From a virus: 57,045 nucleotides of DNA. The stretch is from IMG/VR virus record IMGVR_UViG_3300020187_000040, positions 1 through 57,045 of that record; one strand, given 5' to 3'. Each line of letters opens with the position of its first letter. The stretch's first letter is position 1. Under the pieces are notes generated by a model that was not told the DNA's origin, did no database searches, and saw only the letters and a program-made list of their open reading frames with translations. A program made the position numbers and the translations under genes. Shown piece after piece: positions 38,251 through 47,199 of this stretch.

Positions 38251-38925
38251 TTAAAGATCAATTTTGATGATATAGTATGCTCCAGTGGAACCATCTCCAG
38301 CAAATTGGTCAGCTGATTGAGGATCGTAGACATCTCCACGGTTTCCTACTCCAAGACATTTTCCAACAACTGTGTTTCCACTGCCGCCTTCTGCTCGGAA
38401 CTTTCCTCCGGCCCCCAATGAGACTAAATCTCCCACTGAAGGCTCGTTGCCTGCAATGACTGCGCTTGCTGCGACTGTTATAATACCTTTAGTAAGTACT
38501 GGTACAACTTCGCCTGGAAGTACAGCTTGAAGCTCGAGTGCTTTTTGACGATAGTAAAGAAGTTTTTCTCCATTTTCGTCGAATGCTAAAGTTTGATTCA
38601 AGGTAACACCAAGAACAATGTCGGTTCCGCTTGCTACTTCAAATTTTGGAGCGGCTTCAGGGTTAACGTTACGTCCTACATGAGGGTAACCGGTTTCGCC
38701 AAGATAAGCATTAAGCTCTGTGGATCCCTGCCCGTCACTTCCGTAACCTGCTGGTTCTCCAGCTGCCCAACTGCCATCAGTAACCTTTACTAAGGTACCT
38801 GCATCGTGAGCTCCTGAAGCTGCGTGAGTAAAGCCACTTAAAGTAGCACCACTTACATCTAGTGAAAACAAATTCACTACGAAGTGTTCGTTGTATTGTC
38901 TGAATGGTAGTAGTCTATTAGCCAT
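38251..38925 (-). CDS. Head decoration protein (probable)
   Basis: 224 residues, Gly/Ala-rich and beta-rich with no membrane or signal segments. It shares the biased codon use and the AGAGGACA ribosome site of the capsid gene, so high expression is expected. Position between the protease/scaffold and the major capsid gene is the classical place for a capsid decoration or stabilising protein. No family was identified with certainty. Confidence 0.65.
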   Translation of the reverse strand: MANRLLPFRQYNEHFVVNLFSLDVSGATLSGFTHAASGAHDAGTLVKVTDGSWAAGEPAGYGSDGQGSTELNAYLGETGYPHVGRNVNPEAAPKFEVASGTDIVLGVTLNQTLAFDENGEKLLYYRQKALELQAVLPGEVVPVLTKGIITVAASAVIAGNEPSVGDLVSLGAGGKFRAEGGSGNTVVGKCLGVGNRGDVYDPQSADQFAGDGSTGAYYIIKIDL

Positions 38926-38941
38926 TTTTTATGTCCTCTTT

Positions 38942-40534
38942 TTAGTATTGAATTTGTACACTGTCTTTAGAGAAAGATTTTTTAAACTTTTCCCTTAAAG
39001 AAATTTCTTCTTCGATTGATTCGCTATTATTATTTGCAACCGCTTCTTCTTCAGTTTCTGCGGATTCAATAACTTCTTCTGCGGCTGCCTCTGTTTCTTC
39101 AGGGGTTTCTACCTCAGTTTCGGTTTCGTTAGCGAGAGATGCAAGACGTTTTTGAACCTCTTCTTCAATCTTTTCATTAAAAATCTTTTCTTGCTCTTCT
39201 TTAAAAGCTTTTGTCTTATGTTTCCATACTACATTTAACTTTTCTTTGTATTGAGCGTAAGCCTCTTCGGATGAATCAAGGTCTTTAAGCTCTGAAGCCA
39301 AAAGAACTCTGTCTTCATCTTCTAACAAGAATTCACTATCAATTTCGGTCATTCTTTCGGTGAACCGCTCAGATTCTTGTTGGGCGGCCACTTCAGCTTT
39401 GATAGTAGCAAGCTCTTCACTAACTTCGGAAAGCTTTACTTTCATATCTTCAAGATCTTGATCGGAAACTTCTTGAGCTTTAGCAAGCTCTTCTTTTTCC
39501 TTTTGAAGGTCTTCTTTTTCTTGCTGCCATTTTTCGCTCTTGTCGATAATAGCATCATGAAATACTTTAGTAATATTAGCAATAGCTTCTTCAGACAATT
39601 TCTTGGAAGAAGCTTGAGCTTCGAGGGTTTCGGTTACTTGATTTAGAATTTCTTTGTCCATAATGTGCTTTAGTTTATGATTCTTGTTAATGATTACATT
39701 GCCTTTATGTAAATGGGAACTTTTTTCTTGTAAAAAATTATTTTTTATTTTCAATACTTCTATCGATGCCTCAGTTTCTTTATCGTCTTCATTTTCTGGT
39801 TCATCTTCTGTTAATAAAACCACACCCTTGACATCAGCCGCAGGGTTAGATGTAAAGCCTATACCTATCGGGTAAATATCTCCAACTATTAATCTATGAA
39901 CTTCTTCGCCTTTGTCGGTTCTGCCATTACCCCCATATGCTTTAAGAAATTTTGAATATTCGTCTCTTTGCTCTCTTGGGATAATTGTTGCCTCTTCTAA
40001 ATTTTCACTACCTACCGCAATAACATAATCGTTAAATCCAATTTCCCAGCTTGCAGATACGGTCTGGTAAAGCTCGCTTTCCTTGTCTGTTGATTTCTCG
40101 ACCAGTTCCGCAAACTCTGGGTTAACTGTTTTATATACTACGGCAGAGAGAGCTATATTAAATGGCTTTTCAGTTAATGAAGCATCTTCAGTCGCCAAAA
40201 CTTCGTTGCTTCCATAAGCTGACAATGATGCACCTACAATATGGCCCACTACCTTTTGTTTTTGATGTTCAATATTCGTGGGTTTATGAATAAAATAATC
40301 CTTGATAGCCAATGCCGTGGCGGTATCTATACCGTCGCCGTTTTTATTAAACCTGTTAGCTACAGCCGCATTAAAAGCAACCCCCACCAAGTCTATATTC
40401 TTTTCAAAGTCAATATTTTCTGGAGCCAGCTCTTTCAGTGAATCAAGTGATGCAGAACTTATTAGTTGATCACCATCGTTATGTTGTATAGCTATACTCT
40501 CTTCAAAACTAGTTATATATTTATATGGAAGCAT
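38942..40534 (-). CDS. Capsid maturation protease fused to scaffold
   Basis: 530 residues. The N-terminal half resembles phage prohead proteases: NIEHQKQKVVGHIVG near 87-101 supplies a candidate catalytic His, and TVSASWEIGF near 155-164 a candidate Ser. Residues from about 292 are a long acidic coiled coil (EKWQQEKEDLQKEKEEL..., then ETEVETPEETEAAAEE), a typical scaffold. An in-frame ATG at 39661 (MDKEILNQVTE), exactly at the domain junction, could start a separate 239-residue scaffold, as with lambda C/Nu3; its ribosome site is weak. A GTGTA promoter candidate lies 38 bases upstream of the main ATG. Confidence 0.8.
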   Translation of the reverse strand: MLPYKYITSFEESIAIQHNDGDQLISSASLDSLKELAPENIDFEKNIDLVGVAFNAAVANRFNKNGDGIDTATALAIKDYFIHKPTNIEHQKQKVVGHIVGASLSAYGSNEVLATEDASLTEKPFNIALSAVVYKTVNPEFAELVEKSTDKESELYQTVSASWEIGFNDYVIAVGSENLEEATIIPREQRDEYSKFLKAYGGNGRTDKGEEVHRLIVGDIYPIGIGFTSNPAADVKGVVLLTEDEPENEDDKETEASIEVLKIKNNFLQEKSSHLHKGNVIINKNHKLKHIMDKEILNQVTETLEAQASSKKLSEEAIANITKVFHDAIIDKSEKWQQEKEDLQKEKEELAKAQEVSDQDLEDMKVKLSEVSEELATIKAEVAAQQESERFTERMTEIDSEFLLEDEDRVLLASELKDLDSSEEAYAQYKEKLNVVWKHKTKAFKEEQEKIFNEKIEEEVQKRLASLANETETEVETPEETEAAAEEVIESAETEEEAVANNNSESIEEEISLREKFKKSFSKDSVQIQY

Positions 40535-40566
40535 GATATTTTTTTTTAATTAAAAATGATACTTTA

Positions 40567-40577
40567 TATAGATACAC
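40567..40577 (-). promoter_or_regulatory. Candidate phage late promoter for the capsid unit (GTGTA core)
   Basis: Reads GTGTA TCTATA on the minus strand, preceded by AATAA, in the 43-base gap directly after the portal stop. With the terminator at 37084-37109 it would define a protease-decoration-capsid transcript. Confidence 0.6.
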
Positions 40578-42587
40578 TTATTTTTTATTTTTTTTACTAT
40601 GATATAATATAGCCGCAGGATAAGATACTATTTTATGCTCTTCTCCAACTTCTAATACTTCAGGCATAATATTTAAATGTTCTATATTATTAAAATCTTT
40701 AATGCATTCGCTTGCCTTGCTTTTCCAGCAGTCCATATTGGAAGACATGACGATACTTTCAGAAAGACTCTCTATCATTGTTTTATGGTTTTTAGACAAA
40801 CGCTTCTTGTCGTATGCTTTCTTGAGTTCAGATTCCATATGTTTACCCAAATCTTCAATGGCATATATAACGGACTGTATGTCGGCTCTACTGTATGAAT
40901 CTTCTTTTGCGAGCAAATTGTTTGTTTTTGTTTTTGTACCAGCGGGTCTTCCTGTTTCTTGTTGGGTGGATTGCTGTGGCTGGCTTTGATCGAGCTCCTG
41001 ACCCTCTGGCAAAATAGGCTGAGCGACACTTAGAGGAGTGTAAAAACCTTTTTCTCTTTGTTCTACGAATTTTTCTTGAGCAGTCTTCAAGTCAGAAGGG
41101 TTGGGGTAAATGCCTTGCTTGAGAGCAGTCATTCCTTGCTCTGGGGTTATGATGCCCATTTCGATAAGCCTAGAAGTTACTCTATTCATTTGCACTTCAT
41201 CTTTGATATCTATCTCCACAAACTTTGCCTTAGGGTAGTTCTTGAATCCCATGGCTTTGCAAACCTCTTTTATTTGCGGCTGTAAAATGTCATTGAGGAA
41301 TGTATTCCTTGCCTCCTTTAGTCTCTCAAGAAATATTTGAGCTTTAACTTGGGTGCTGGAGTAGTTTTCTTTGCCTACGATAATATTCTGCAAGCCTTCC
41401 TTGATATCTTCATTGACTATATCATATTTATCGGACCCAAGAACTTTGTTTAGATCAGGAATTACAAATTCCGCCTTTGTGGTATAGTCTGCTATTAATG
41501 CTCTGCCTATGCTTTCATTTTGAAATAAATTTTGCATGGCTTTCAAGTTGTTTGGGTTTATTCCTCCTTTGTCAGGAGTGTTGCCCATTGTCACTAGTAA
41601 TATAACATTCTCGATAGTTCGAGTAATTGCTTGGTCTACTTTCTTAAGTTCCATCTTCCAATTTATATCGTCAAGAACCGGAAATCCAAAGGGAGTAGCA
41701 AACGGCTCGTAGTCTTGTTTTTTGTAAAAAGAGAATATAAGCTTGGATGGATCTAGACTAATTAAAACTCCTTCTTGGTTAAACTGGCTTCCATTAATTG
41801 CTTTTTTGGCATCTTCAGGAAGGGCATCAAATACTTCCTGGTCGTACTCTGTTTGGGGGTGCTTAAGCTTTTGAATATCGTATTCACTTAATATTTTCTT
41901 ATATACTCCATCTTGAGCATCAAAAGATAATACCCTATCAGCTACAAAATCATAAGGATTCAAGAATACATACTTAACTGGAATTTTCCTATTAGGTAAT
42001 ACTTCTTTTTCAGCAGCATATACTTTGTTTAATTTTACTAAGTCTTCTGGAGTGAACTTAGCATTTAACTTATACATAAATACATTGCCGGACCTATAAT
42101 ATTCTCTAAAATACTGATCTTTAAGTTTCCATATTTCTATTCTATCCATCCATTTCTCTATAAAGTTTCTTGCTTTCTCGGATCCCCCTTCTAGGTATAC
42201 GTCAGAATTTGAGAACTCAGACATTACATCGATGGCATTTCTAAAGATCGCTATATTTGCATAAGCTTTTTGGCATAGCAATATTGAGGATCGAGGACTA
42301 ATATAATTCTTTTCATTGCTGTAAGAAAGTGGACAGTCTTCTATATTCTTATATTTATTTTGTTTTTGATTTGTCGAAATATAGTTTCGTCTTGTTCTTG
42401 TTCCGTCTTCACATCCAGGTTGGTTTACATTCCTACTGCAGGATGCCTCTGCATAATATGCTTCCCCAGCACTTGAAGGTTTTACTTCCTCATTGTTTAA
42501 TGGCAGGGGGTTCTGGCTTTCTCCGGCCCCATTTGCAGTATTAAAATTGTTCCAATAATCCGACTTTTTTACATATTTTCTTGGCAT
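40578..42587 (-). CDS. Portal protein
   Basis: 669 residues. The core (SEFSNSDVYLEGG, KLKDQYFREYYRSGNVFMYKL, PIKYVFLNPYDFVADR-type segment, TTKAEFVIPDLNKVLG, NIIVGKENYSSTQVKAQIFLERLKEARNTF) matches phage portal proteins that form the dodecameric DNA channel at the capsid vertex. It has an extended Cys-containing N-terminus and a roughly 130-residue C-terminal extension after QSQPQQSTQQETG. It lies between the large terminase and the protease, as expected. No ribosome site is evident; a GTGTA promoter candidate lies 9 bases before the ATG. Confidence 0.88.
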   Translation of the reverse strand: MPRKYVKKSDYWNNFNTANGAGESQNPLPLNNEEVKPSSAGEAYYAEASCSRNVNQPGCEDGTRTRRNYISTNQKQNKYKNIEDCPLSYSNEKNYISPRSSILLCQKAYANIAIFRNAIDVMSEFSNSDVYLEGGSEKARNFIEKWMDRIEIWKLKDQYFREYYRSGNVFMYKLNAKFTPEDLVKLNKVYAAEKEVLPNRKIPVKYVFLNPYDFVADRVLSFDAQDGVYKKILSEYDIQKLKHPQTEYDQEVFDALPEDAKKAINGSQFNQEGVLISLDPSKLIFSFYKKQDYEPFATPFGFPVLDDINWKMELKKVDQAITRTIENVILLVTMGNTPDKGGINPNNLKAMQNLFQNESIGRALIADYTTKAEFVIPDLNKVLGSDKYDIVNEDIKEGLQNIIVGKENYSSTQVKAQIFLERLKEARNTFLNDILQPQIKEVCKAMGFKNYPKAKFVEIDIKDEVQMNRVTSRLIEMGIITPEQGMTALKQGIYPNPSDLKTAQEKFVEQREKGFYTPLSVAQPILPEGQELDQSQPQQSTQQETGRPAGTKTKTNNLLAKEDSYSRADIQSVIYAIEDLGKHMESELKKAYDKKRLSKNHKTMIESLSESIVMSSNMDCWKSKASECIKDFNNIEHLNIMPEVLEVGEEHKIVSYPAAILYHSKKNKK

Positions 42588-42590
42588 ATT

Positions 42591-42601
42591 TAATAGTACA
42601 C
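42591..42601 (-). promoter_or_regulatory. Candidate phage late promoter (GTGTA core)
   Basis: Reads GTGTA CTATTA on the minus strand, preceded by CTTTG, 9 bases before the portal ATG and just downstream of an imperfect hairpin. Confidence 0.55.
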
Positions 42602-42611
42602 CAAAGTTATT

Positions 42612-42644
42612 GAAAGTCTACTTTAAAGTTAAAAGTTGACTTTC
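42612..42644 (-). other. Hairpin between terminase and portal genes
   Basis: Arms GAAAGTCTACTTT (42612-42624) and AAAGTTGACTTTC (42632-42644) pair over 12 of 13 positions, with one T-T mismatch and a 7-base loop. There is no U-run after it on the minus strand. It may separate the terminase transcript from the portal promoter candidate directly downstream. Confidence 0.55.
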
Positions 42645-42648
42645 TATT

Positions 42649-44523
42649 TTAAATCATCATCGGAGCAAATGTCGCAGCGGTTGGGTCTGCTTTTGCCATC
42701 GTAAAGTCATAGTAAGTCTTAATCATCCAGTTGCCTAATACTAGTGCAGAATAAGAATCTTTTCTTGTCTTTCCTGGGCCTGTTTGACGTCTCAAGTTAC
42801 TGGGCAGTCCAAATGTTTGAGTTCCCTGTGTAGAAGAAGATACCTGTATTAATGCACATTGGTTTTTTGTATAATTAACCATATCATACTGGTGGTCAAG
42901 GAAATCTATAATCTTAGAGGCGCCAGCATTTTTTAAAACTTCTTTTTGGTTTGGCAGGAATGTTAAGTTGTCAATAGGTACCTTTGCTTTTACTTGTTGA
43001 TGGTAACTCTCATCCAATGCCCGGCAGCCAAATGATATTCTCTTATGGTCAAAATTAGCCTGTAACAATTCGTTTGCTCTTCGAATCCAGTCGGATGTGG
43101 CTTTCCTTAATACACATATTCTTTTGTCCTTGATATTGTATTGATTTTTGGCCTGCAATAAAACATCTTGATATTTCTCTAAGTCATCAAAGTTAGCTGT
43201 AATCTCGCTAATATTAATACCGCTTTTATTAAACTGCTCGCTAGCATTTGCGGCCTGCATAAACTGAACACCCCCACCATAGTCACCAACAATTGCTACT
43301 ATATTAAAGTGTGTTAATAAATAATGAAAATAATTAATATGATCTTGCATTTTTAAACCAGGCATCGCATAGCTATGAACCAATGTTCCAGTCTGGGTAT
43401 TATCATTTAGTTTAAACACATGTATAGCAAAGTCATCAGAGCTTTCTGATTCTGCCCAACTAGGGTCAAAAGCAAGCAAGTATTTAGAGTCTCTATCTCC
43501 AGATATTTCTAGGTGAGGGCCTTCTCCATCCTTCACGGTACATTCAGCCATCGTAGAGGTCTTAAAATACCCAGAACTATCGTCAGTAAATACAGCATTA
43601 AATTCCCTATCAAATTGAGACTGACTCATGGTTTGCTTTGATTGATTAATCAAGTTTTGATCATAAAGAGCTTTTGGAGCTACATCATAGCTAAAATGCA
43701 TAATAACCCTCTTAGAAGTATCTAAGCTTTTGTCAGGCATGCCATTTAATATTAAATCTTCAAAAGTTTCATATACTTTATATAAGTATTCGAATTTATA
43801 ACTAGCAGAAGATAAAGCTATTAATTTATTGTTTGGCCATTGATATCTGTCTTCCTCTTTCATTTTGCCTTGAGCTATAAGGTCATCTTCAAGCTTTCTA
43901 ACCTTTTCACGCTCGGTAGGGTTTTGAACAACACTTAAGAACGGCAAGATAACTTCGTTATATATATGCTCAGGCATTAAAAGAAACTCGTCAATAATAA
44001 TCCTATGAAACCTAAAACCTCGAAGCTTTGATCCGTCACCCAATGGTAATGCAATAATTCTGGACTCCCCAATCTCTAATGTCCATTGATCATTCTTTTT
44101 AGATTTTTTTGTTATGCATTGTGCTAAAAACTGGGCCTCTGGTTTATTGGCAATGTCTTCGATTTTTTCAAATATCATTTTTGACTGCCTGAAAGTAGCC
44201 GCCATAATACCTATTTGGACTCCTTGATTAAATATAGCATCGAGAAATGCATATATGGCAGTACTGAAAGACTTAGACATACCCCGACTCCATATGCCCA
44301 GGAAATAATCCGTTTCAAGCATTGATTTAATTGCAAGGTGCTGAAATGGAAATAAATCCACCCCAGCGATAAGGTTGGTAGTAAAGGTTATATTTTCTCG
44401 CAAGAAATTATGTAAATGATACTTGGCATCTTTCTCTTCAAGATGCCCTGTTATTTTAAGTAGCTCCTCATTTACATTCGGAGTATTTTTCTTAATTAAG
44501 TATTTACCTTCTTCCCAGGACAT
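42649..44523 (-). CDS. terL: Terminase large subunit
   Basis: 624 residues. The ATPase half has a variant Walker A (GIWSRGMSKSFST, near 75-87) and Walker B (RIIIDE, near 172-177). The nuclease half has FDPSWAESESSDDFAI near 352-367, IVAIVGDYGGG later, and IIDFLDHQYDM near the end, giving the acidic cluster of RNase H-like terminase nucleases. The enzyme pumps DNA into the prohead through the portal and cuts the concatemer. Its start overlaps the ERCC4-type nuclease gene by 20 bases, so the two are translated together. The packaging mode (cos, pac or ends) cannot be read from this window. Confidence 0.93.
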   Translation of the reverse strand: MSWEEGKYLIKKNTPNVNEELLKITGHLEEKDAKYHLHNFLRENITFTTNLIAGVDLFPFQHLAIKSMLETDYFLGIWSRGMSKSFSTAIYAFLDAIFNQGVQIGIMAATFRQSKMIFEKIEDIANKPEAQFLAQCITKKSKKNDQWTLEIGESRIIALPLGDGSKLRGFRFHRIIIDEFLLMPEHIYNEVILPFLSVVQNPTEREKVRKLEDDLIAQGKMKEEDRYQWPNNKLIALSSASYKFEYLYKVYETFEDLILNGMPDKSLDTSKRVIMHFSYDVAPKALYDQNLINQSKQTMSQSQFDREFNAVFTDDSSGYFKTSTMAECTVKDGEGPHLEISGDRDSKYLLAFDPSWAESESSDDFAIHVFKLNDNTQTGTLVHSYAMPGLKMQDHINYFHYLLTHFNIVAIVGDYGGGVQFMQAANASEQFNKSGINISEITANFDDLEKYQDVLLQAKNQYNIKDKRICVLRKATSDWIRRANELLQANFDHKRISFGCRALDESYHQQVKAKVPIDNLTFLPNQKEVLKNAGASKIIDFLDHQYDMVNYTKNQCALIQVSSSTQGTQTFGLPSNLRRQTGPGKTRKDSYSALVLGNWMIKTYYDFTMAKADPTAATFAPMMI

Positions 44524-45625
44524 GATTATCGATAAAGTATTGGAGGTCTGTTTCCCATAGTTTCTTTCCGTAGACTAATAACTTAGGTATGATGTTTTGA
44601 GATTCGATTCGGGCATCTGCGACATACTTTTCGTATGCCGGCTCAAATATCTTTTTTCTCATTACCCACATTTTTTTACTAATTTTACTGGCACGGTCTT
44701 CGTTTTTGACTTTTTTTAAATTAATTAATAAATCATTTAATTCATTATATTCATTATAAAAGTCAGAGTCGAGCTGGTCAAATAAATTTTTACCATTTTT
44801 ACCAGTAAATATAAATTGACAACGACCAGCATATTCGTGAGACAATACTCTCATGTTATGCCAAATAAAAGACAAGTTAGATCTAGAACCAAATAATATA
44901 TTATTATTTATAATTGATTCTATAGAGCCTTCTACAACAACAAATAAAAAAGCATCAAAGTGTTTTGCACGGTCAAGTTCTCGTTTGAATCGTTCGAAGC
45001 CCGTGGTTAATGTGCTCTTGAAGTCGCTTTCATCCTTTCGATCAACATAAGTATAGTTATAATAAGGGTCACCCACGGCATAATCACCAAAGTCTAACTT
45101 CAAGCTTGTACTTTTCTTAAACTCTAATGGTTTTCGCTCACGAGTATCAATCATAATCTTTACATCATCCAGTTCTGGATTAGAAACAAAAAAGTCTTTC
45201 ATTAACCCCTTGGGATATAAAGGAGGAACTCCAGCTTCTTCACAGGCCTTAGAATAAGACCCGAAATACTCTCTAAACATATCAATAGAAGGCATCTTAT
45301 TGAGACATAATTCAAGATGCGGAGGGGCAAACTTCAGTTCTTTGCCCGTTACACGGGCTTTGAGCTGTTTCAGCATCAAACCCCGAACTTCTTCAATTTT
45401 AGCATTTTTAGCCCAACTTATAAAATTATTTATATTTTTAAAGTCTCTATTAAAGTAATCAGTAAAGTCTTTAAACTCTAATAGTTCTCCTGTATGCTTA
45501 TCTCTCTTCTGATATACTTGTATATAGTATTCTGGTATTGTAAGCTTATGTACTCTGGACACATGAGAGTGAAGGCCTTGCTTGTTCTTGCAGGCCTTAC
45601 CGCATATCTTACAGGTTAGGGACAT
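44504..45625 (-). CDS. ERCC4/XPF-type nuclease with N-terminal C2H2 zinc finger
   Basis: 373 residues. Residues 5-26 form a C2H2 finger (Cys5, Cys8, His21, His26). Residues about 155-205 carry the ERCC4 nuclease pattern: IMIDTRERKPLEF, then LDFGDYAVG, then YVDRKDESDF, with Asp in place of the usual Glu in ERK. The following 100 residues continue the fold (FERFKRELDRAKHFDAFLFVVVEGS). XPF-type nucleases cut branched or flapped DNA. The 20-base overlap with the large terminase suggests resolving branched concatemers before packaging, or a role at the cleavage site; this is inference. The last 100 residues are helical and unassigned. Confidence 0.82.
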   Translation of the reverse strand: MSLTCKICGKACKNKQGLHSHVSRVHKLTIPEYYIQVYQKRDKHTGELLEFKDFTDYFNRDFKNINNFISWAKNAKIEEVRGLMLKQLKARVTGKELKFAPPHLELCLNKMPSIDMFREYFGSYSKACEEAGVPPLYPKGLMKDFFVSNPELDDVKIMIDTRERKPLEFKKSTSLKLDFGDYAVGDPYYNYTYVDRKDESDFKSTLTTGFERFKRELDRAKHFDAFLFVVVEGSIESIINNNILFGSRSNLSFIWHNMRVLSHEYAGRCQFIFTGKNGKNLFDQLDSDFYNEYNELNDLLINLKKVKNEDRASKISKKMWVMRKKIFEPAYEKYVADARIESQNIIPKLLVYGKKLWETDLQYFIDNHVLGRR

Positions 45626-45674
45626 AGTTTATTCGCTACAAGCCCAAACACTTAATAGGAGTAGGCCCCAGAAA

Positions 45675-45896
45675 TTAGGCCGATTCCTGGGCAGCTTCTG
45701 CTTGAGACTTCTCTTGTGCTTCGAGTTCAGTAAGAATCTTGCCTTTGGTTTCGTCGTCTAATTCCTCAAACTTAGCTTCCGCTTCTTTAATGCAGTAAAA
45801 CTTCGCTGCATGGATAAGTCCATTAAGGTTTAGTGACTGAAAAGTCGCATTAGCAAGAGATTGAATAATTTTTTGGTTTTGGTCTTCTGTGGTCAT
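45675..45896 (-). CDS. Small acidic helical protein
   Basis: 73 residues, no family recognised. Helical with an acidic, alanine-rich C-terminus (LTELEAQEKSQAEAAQESA). Start overlaps the previous stop in an ATGA, so it is coupled to 45893-46150. It lies between the candidate small terminase and the nuclease-terminase pair. No function assigned. Confidence 0.6.
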   Translation of the reverse strand: MTTEDQNQKIIQSLANATFQSLNLNGLIHAAKFYCIKEAEAKFEELDDETKGKILTELEAQEKSQAEAAQESA

Positions 45897-46150
45897 AATT
45901 TAAAATTTACATTACCTGTGTCTAATGATTTATCTTCAGGTTCTTTAACTTTTTTATAGATTACTTGTTCTGTGTCCACTTTTCCGCCGACATCTTTCTC
46001 TATTAAGTTATTGGGGTTAATGATTTGCTTTAAGGCCTTTATGATAACAAAGTCTTTTTCGTTTACGGGTACAAAGTCTTTTTCGTTTTCGAAAATCTCT
46101 TTAATTTGACTATATTCAAAATCACCTATTAATAATTCAATTTTTTTCAT
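45893..46150 (-). CDS. Small hypothetical protein
   Basis: 85 residues, no family recognised. It contains an internal near-duplication, EKDFVPVNEKDFVIIKAL, and a charged C-terminus. ATGA overlaps at both ends tie it tightly into the operon with 46147-47199 and 45675-45896. Confidence 0.6.
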   Translation of the reverse strand: MKKIELLIGDFEYSQIKEIFENEKDFVPVNEKDFVIIKALKQIINPNNLIEKDVGGKVDTEQVIYKKVKEPEDKSLDTGNVNFKL

Positions 46151-47199
46151 ACTGCATCGTTTTTTGATATTCCTAATATTCTTGCTTTCCAGCTTTCCAT
46201 ATTATCAAGTCTAGTTACCTCTTCGTCAACTAATTTTTTTTGCATCTCTGCTATTTCAACCATTCTTCTTCTTTCAGATTCCGCCTGAAAGTTTTTAACG
46301 AGGGATATAATGGTCGCATTGTCTTGTCTGCGGTTCTTTAATCGCTCTGCACGGTCACCGTTGAGTTTTTTAATGAGAGACTCCATTCTCTTCTCGCATT
46401 TATCGTATTCATCGGTTTTTGATTTTAATACTTCAGCTAATCTAACAGTCATGTCCTGTTGGTCTTCGACTTCATTAAACATAGTATTTAACTTTTCGAT
46501 ATGATAAGTAATATTTTTTAAATTAATATAATCAACACAAACATTAATATATAAATTAATCTCATCACTTGTTAAGTCTGGTTTGTCCCATGTAGCCCTT
46601 ATAAACTCTGCTTCAAATAATTCCCTGTCCTTCATGTTTGTATAGTTGCTTATTACTTGAATAAGGCGGGGGGCAGAGAGGCTCCTAAGTAGAGCATTGA
46701 TGCAATCCTCCTCCTCGTGGGTTAGCCTGTCTTCCTGAAGGTCTATCATTGTATACATGTTTATTTTCTTGAGACATGTGATATTTAATTTGGGAGGACT
46801 GTACACCCTATTAACTGCGCTCTCACTGTCATGAACGTAAGAGGGTTCATAATGCCGCAAGAATTCAAGCACGGTTAGATGCTCTTTGCATAACCTTCTA
46901 ACATTAGAGTCAGGAAAAAGTATTTCGGCAATTTGATAAGCGCTTAATCCGTTTTGAGCCTGAGCCTTTATAAATTCCCTTTGCTGGTCATTTAGCTGGA
47001 TATCTGGCACTTTATCTTTTTTTGTAGTTCGATATTCCAAGTTTTCTTCTGCCAAAAACTCTCTTACAGATCTACCTTCTCGACTTCTTCCGTCGATATC
47101 AGGATTATCAAATAACTTGCGAGTTAGCTCCAATAAGTCAGGGGTTTCCTTGAAGTTGTCTCTAATGAATTGTTTTTGCTCGTCAGTTAAGTTCGTCAT
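46147..47199 (-). CDS. DNA-binding protein with duplicated N-terminal domain, candidate small terminase
   Basis: 350 residues. Two similar helical modules are visible: residues about 4-56 (LTDEQKQFIRDNF... LTRKLF... GRSVREFL) and 68-118 (LNDQQREFIKAQA... IAEILF... HLTVLEFL), each looking like a helix-turn-helix unit. A long coiled coil follows from about 225 to 340. This plan, with a position upstream of the large terminase separated only by two small genes and the nuclease, fits a small terminase or another DNA-recognition factor. I cannot confirm the family. It overlaps the sigma factor gene by 17 bases. Confidence 0.5.
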   Translation of the reverse strand: MTNLTDEQKQFIRDNFKETPDLLELTRKLFDNPDIDGRSREGRSVREFLAEENLEYRTTKKDKVPDIQLNDQQREFIKAQAQNGLSAYQIAEILFPDSNVRRLCKEHLTVLEFLRHYEPSYVHDSESAVNRVYSPPKLNITCLKKINMYTMIDLQEDRLTHEEEDCINALLRSLSAPRLIQVISNYTNMKDRELFEAEFIRATWDKPDLTSDEINLYINVCVDYINLKNITYHIEKLNTMFNEVEDQQDMTVRLAEVLKSKTDEYDKCEKRMESLIKKLNGDRAERLKNRRQDNATIISLVKNFQAESERRRMVEIAEMQKKLVDEEVTRLDNMESWKARILGISKNDAV

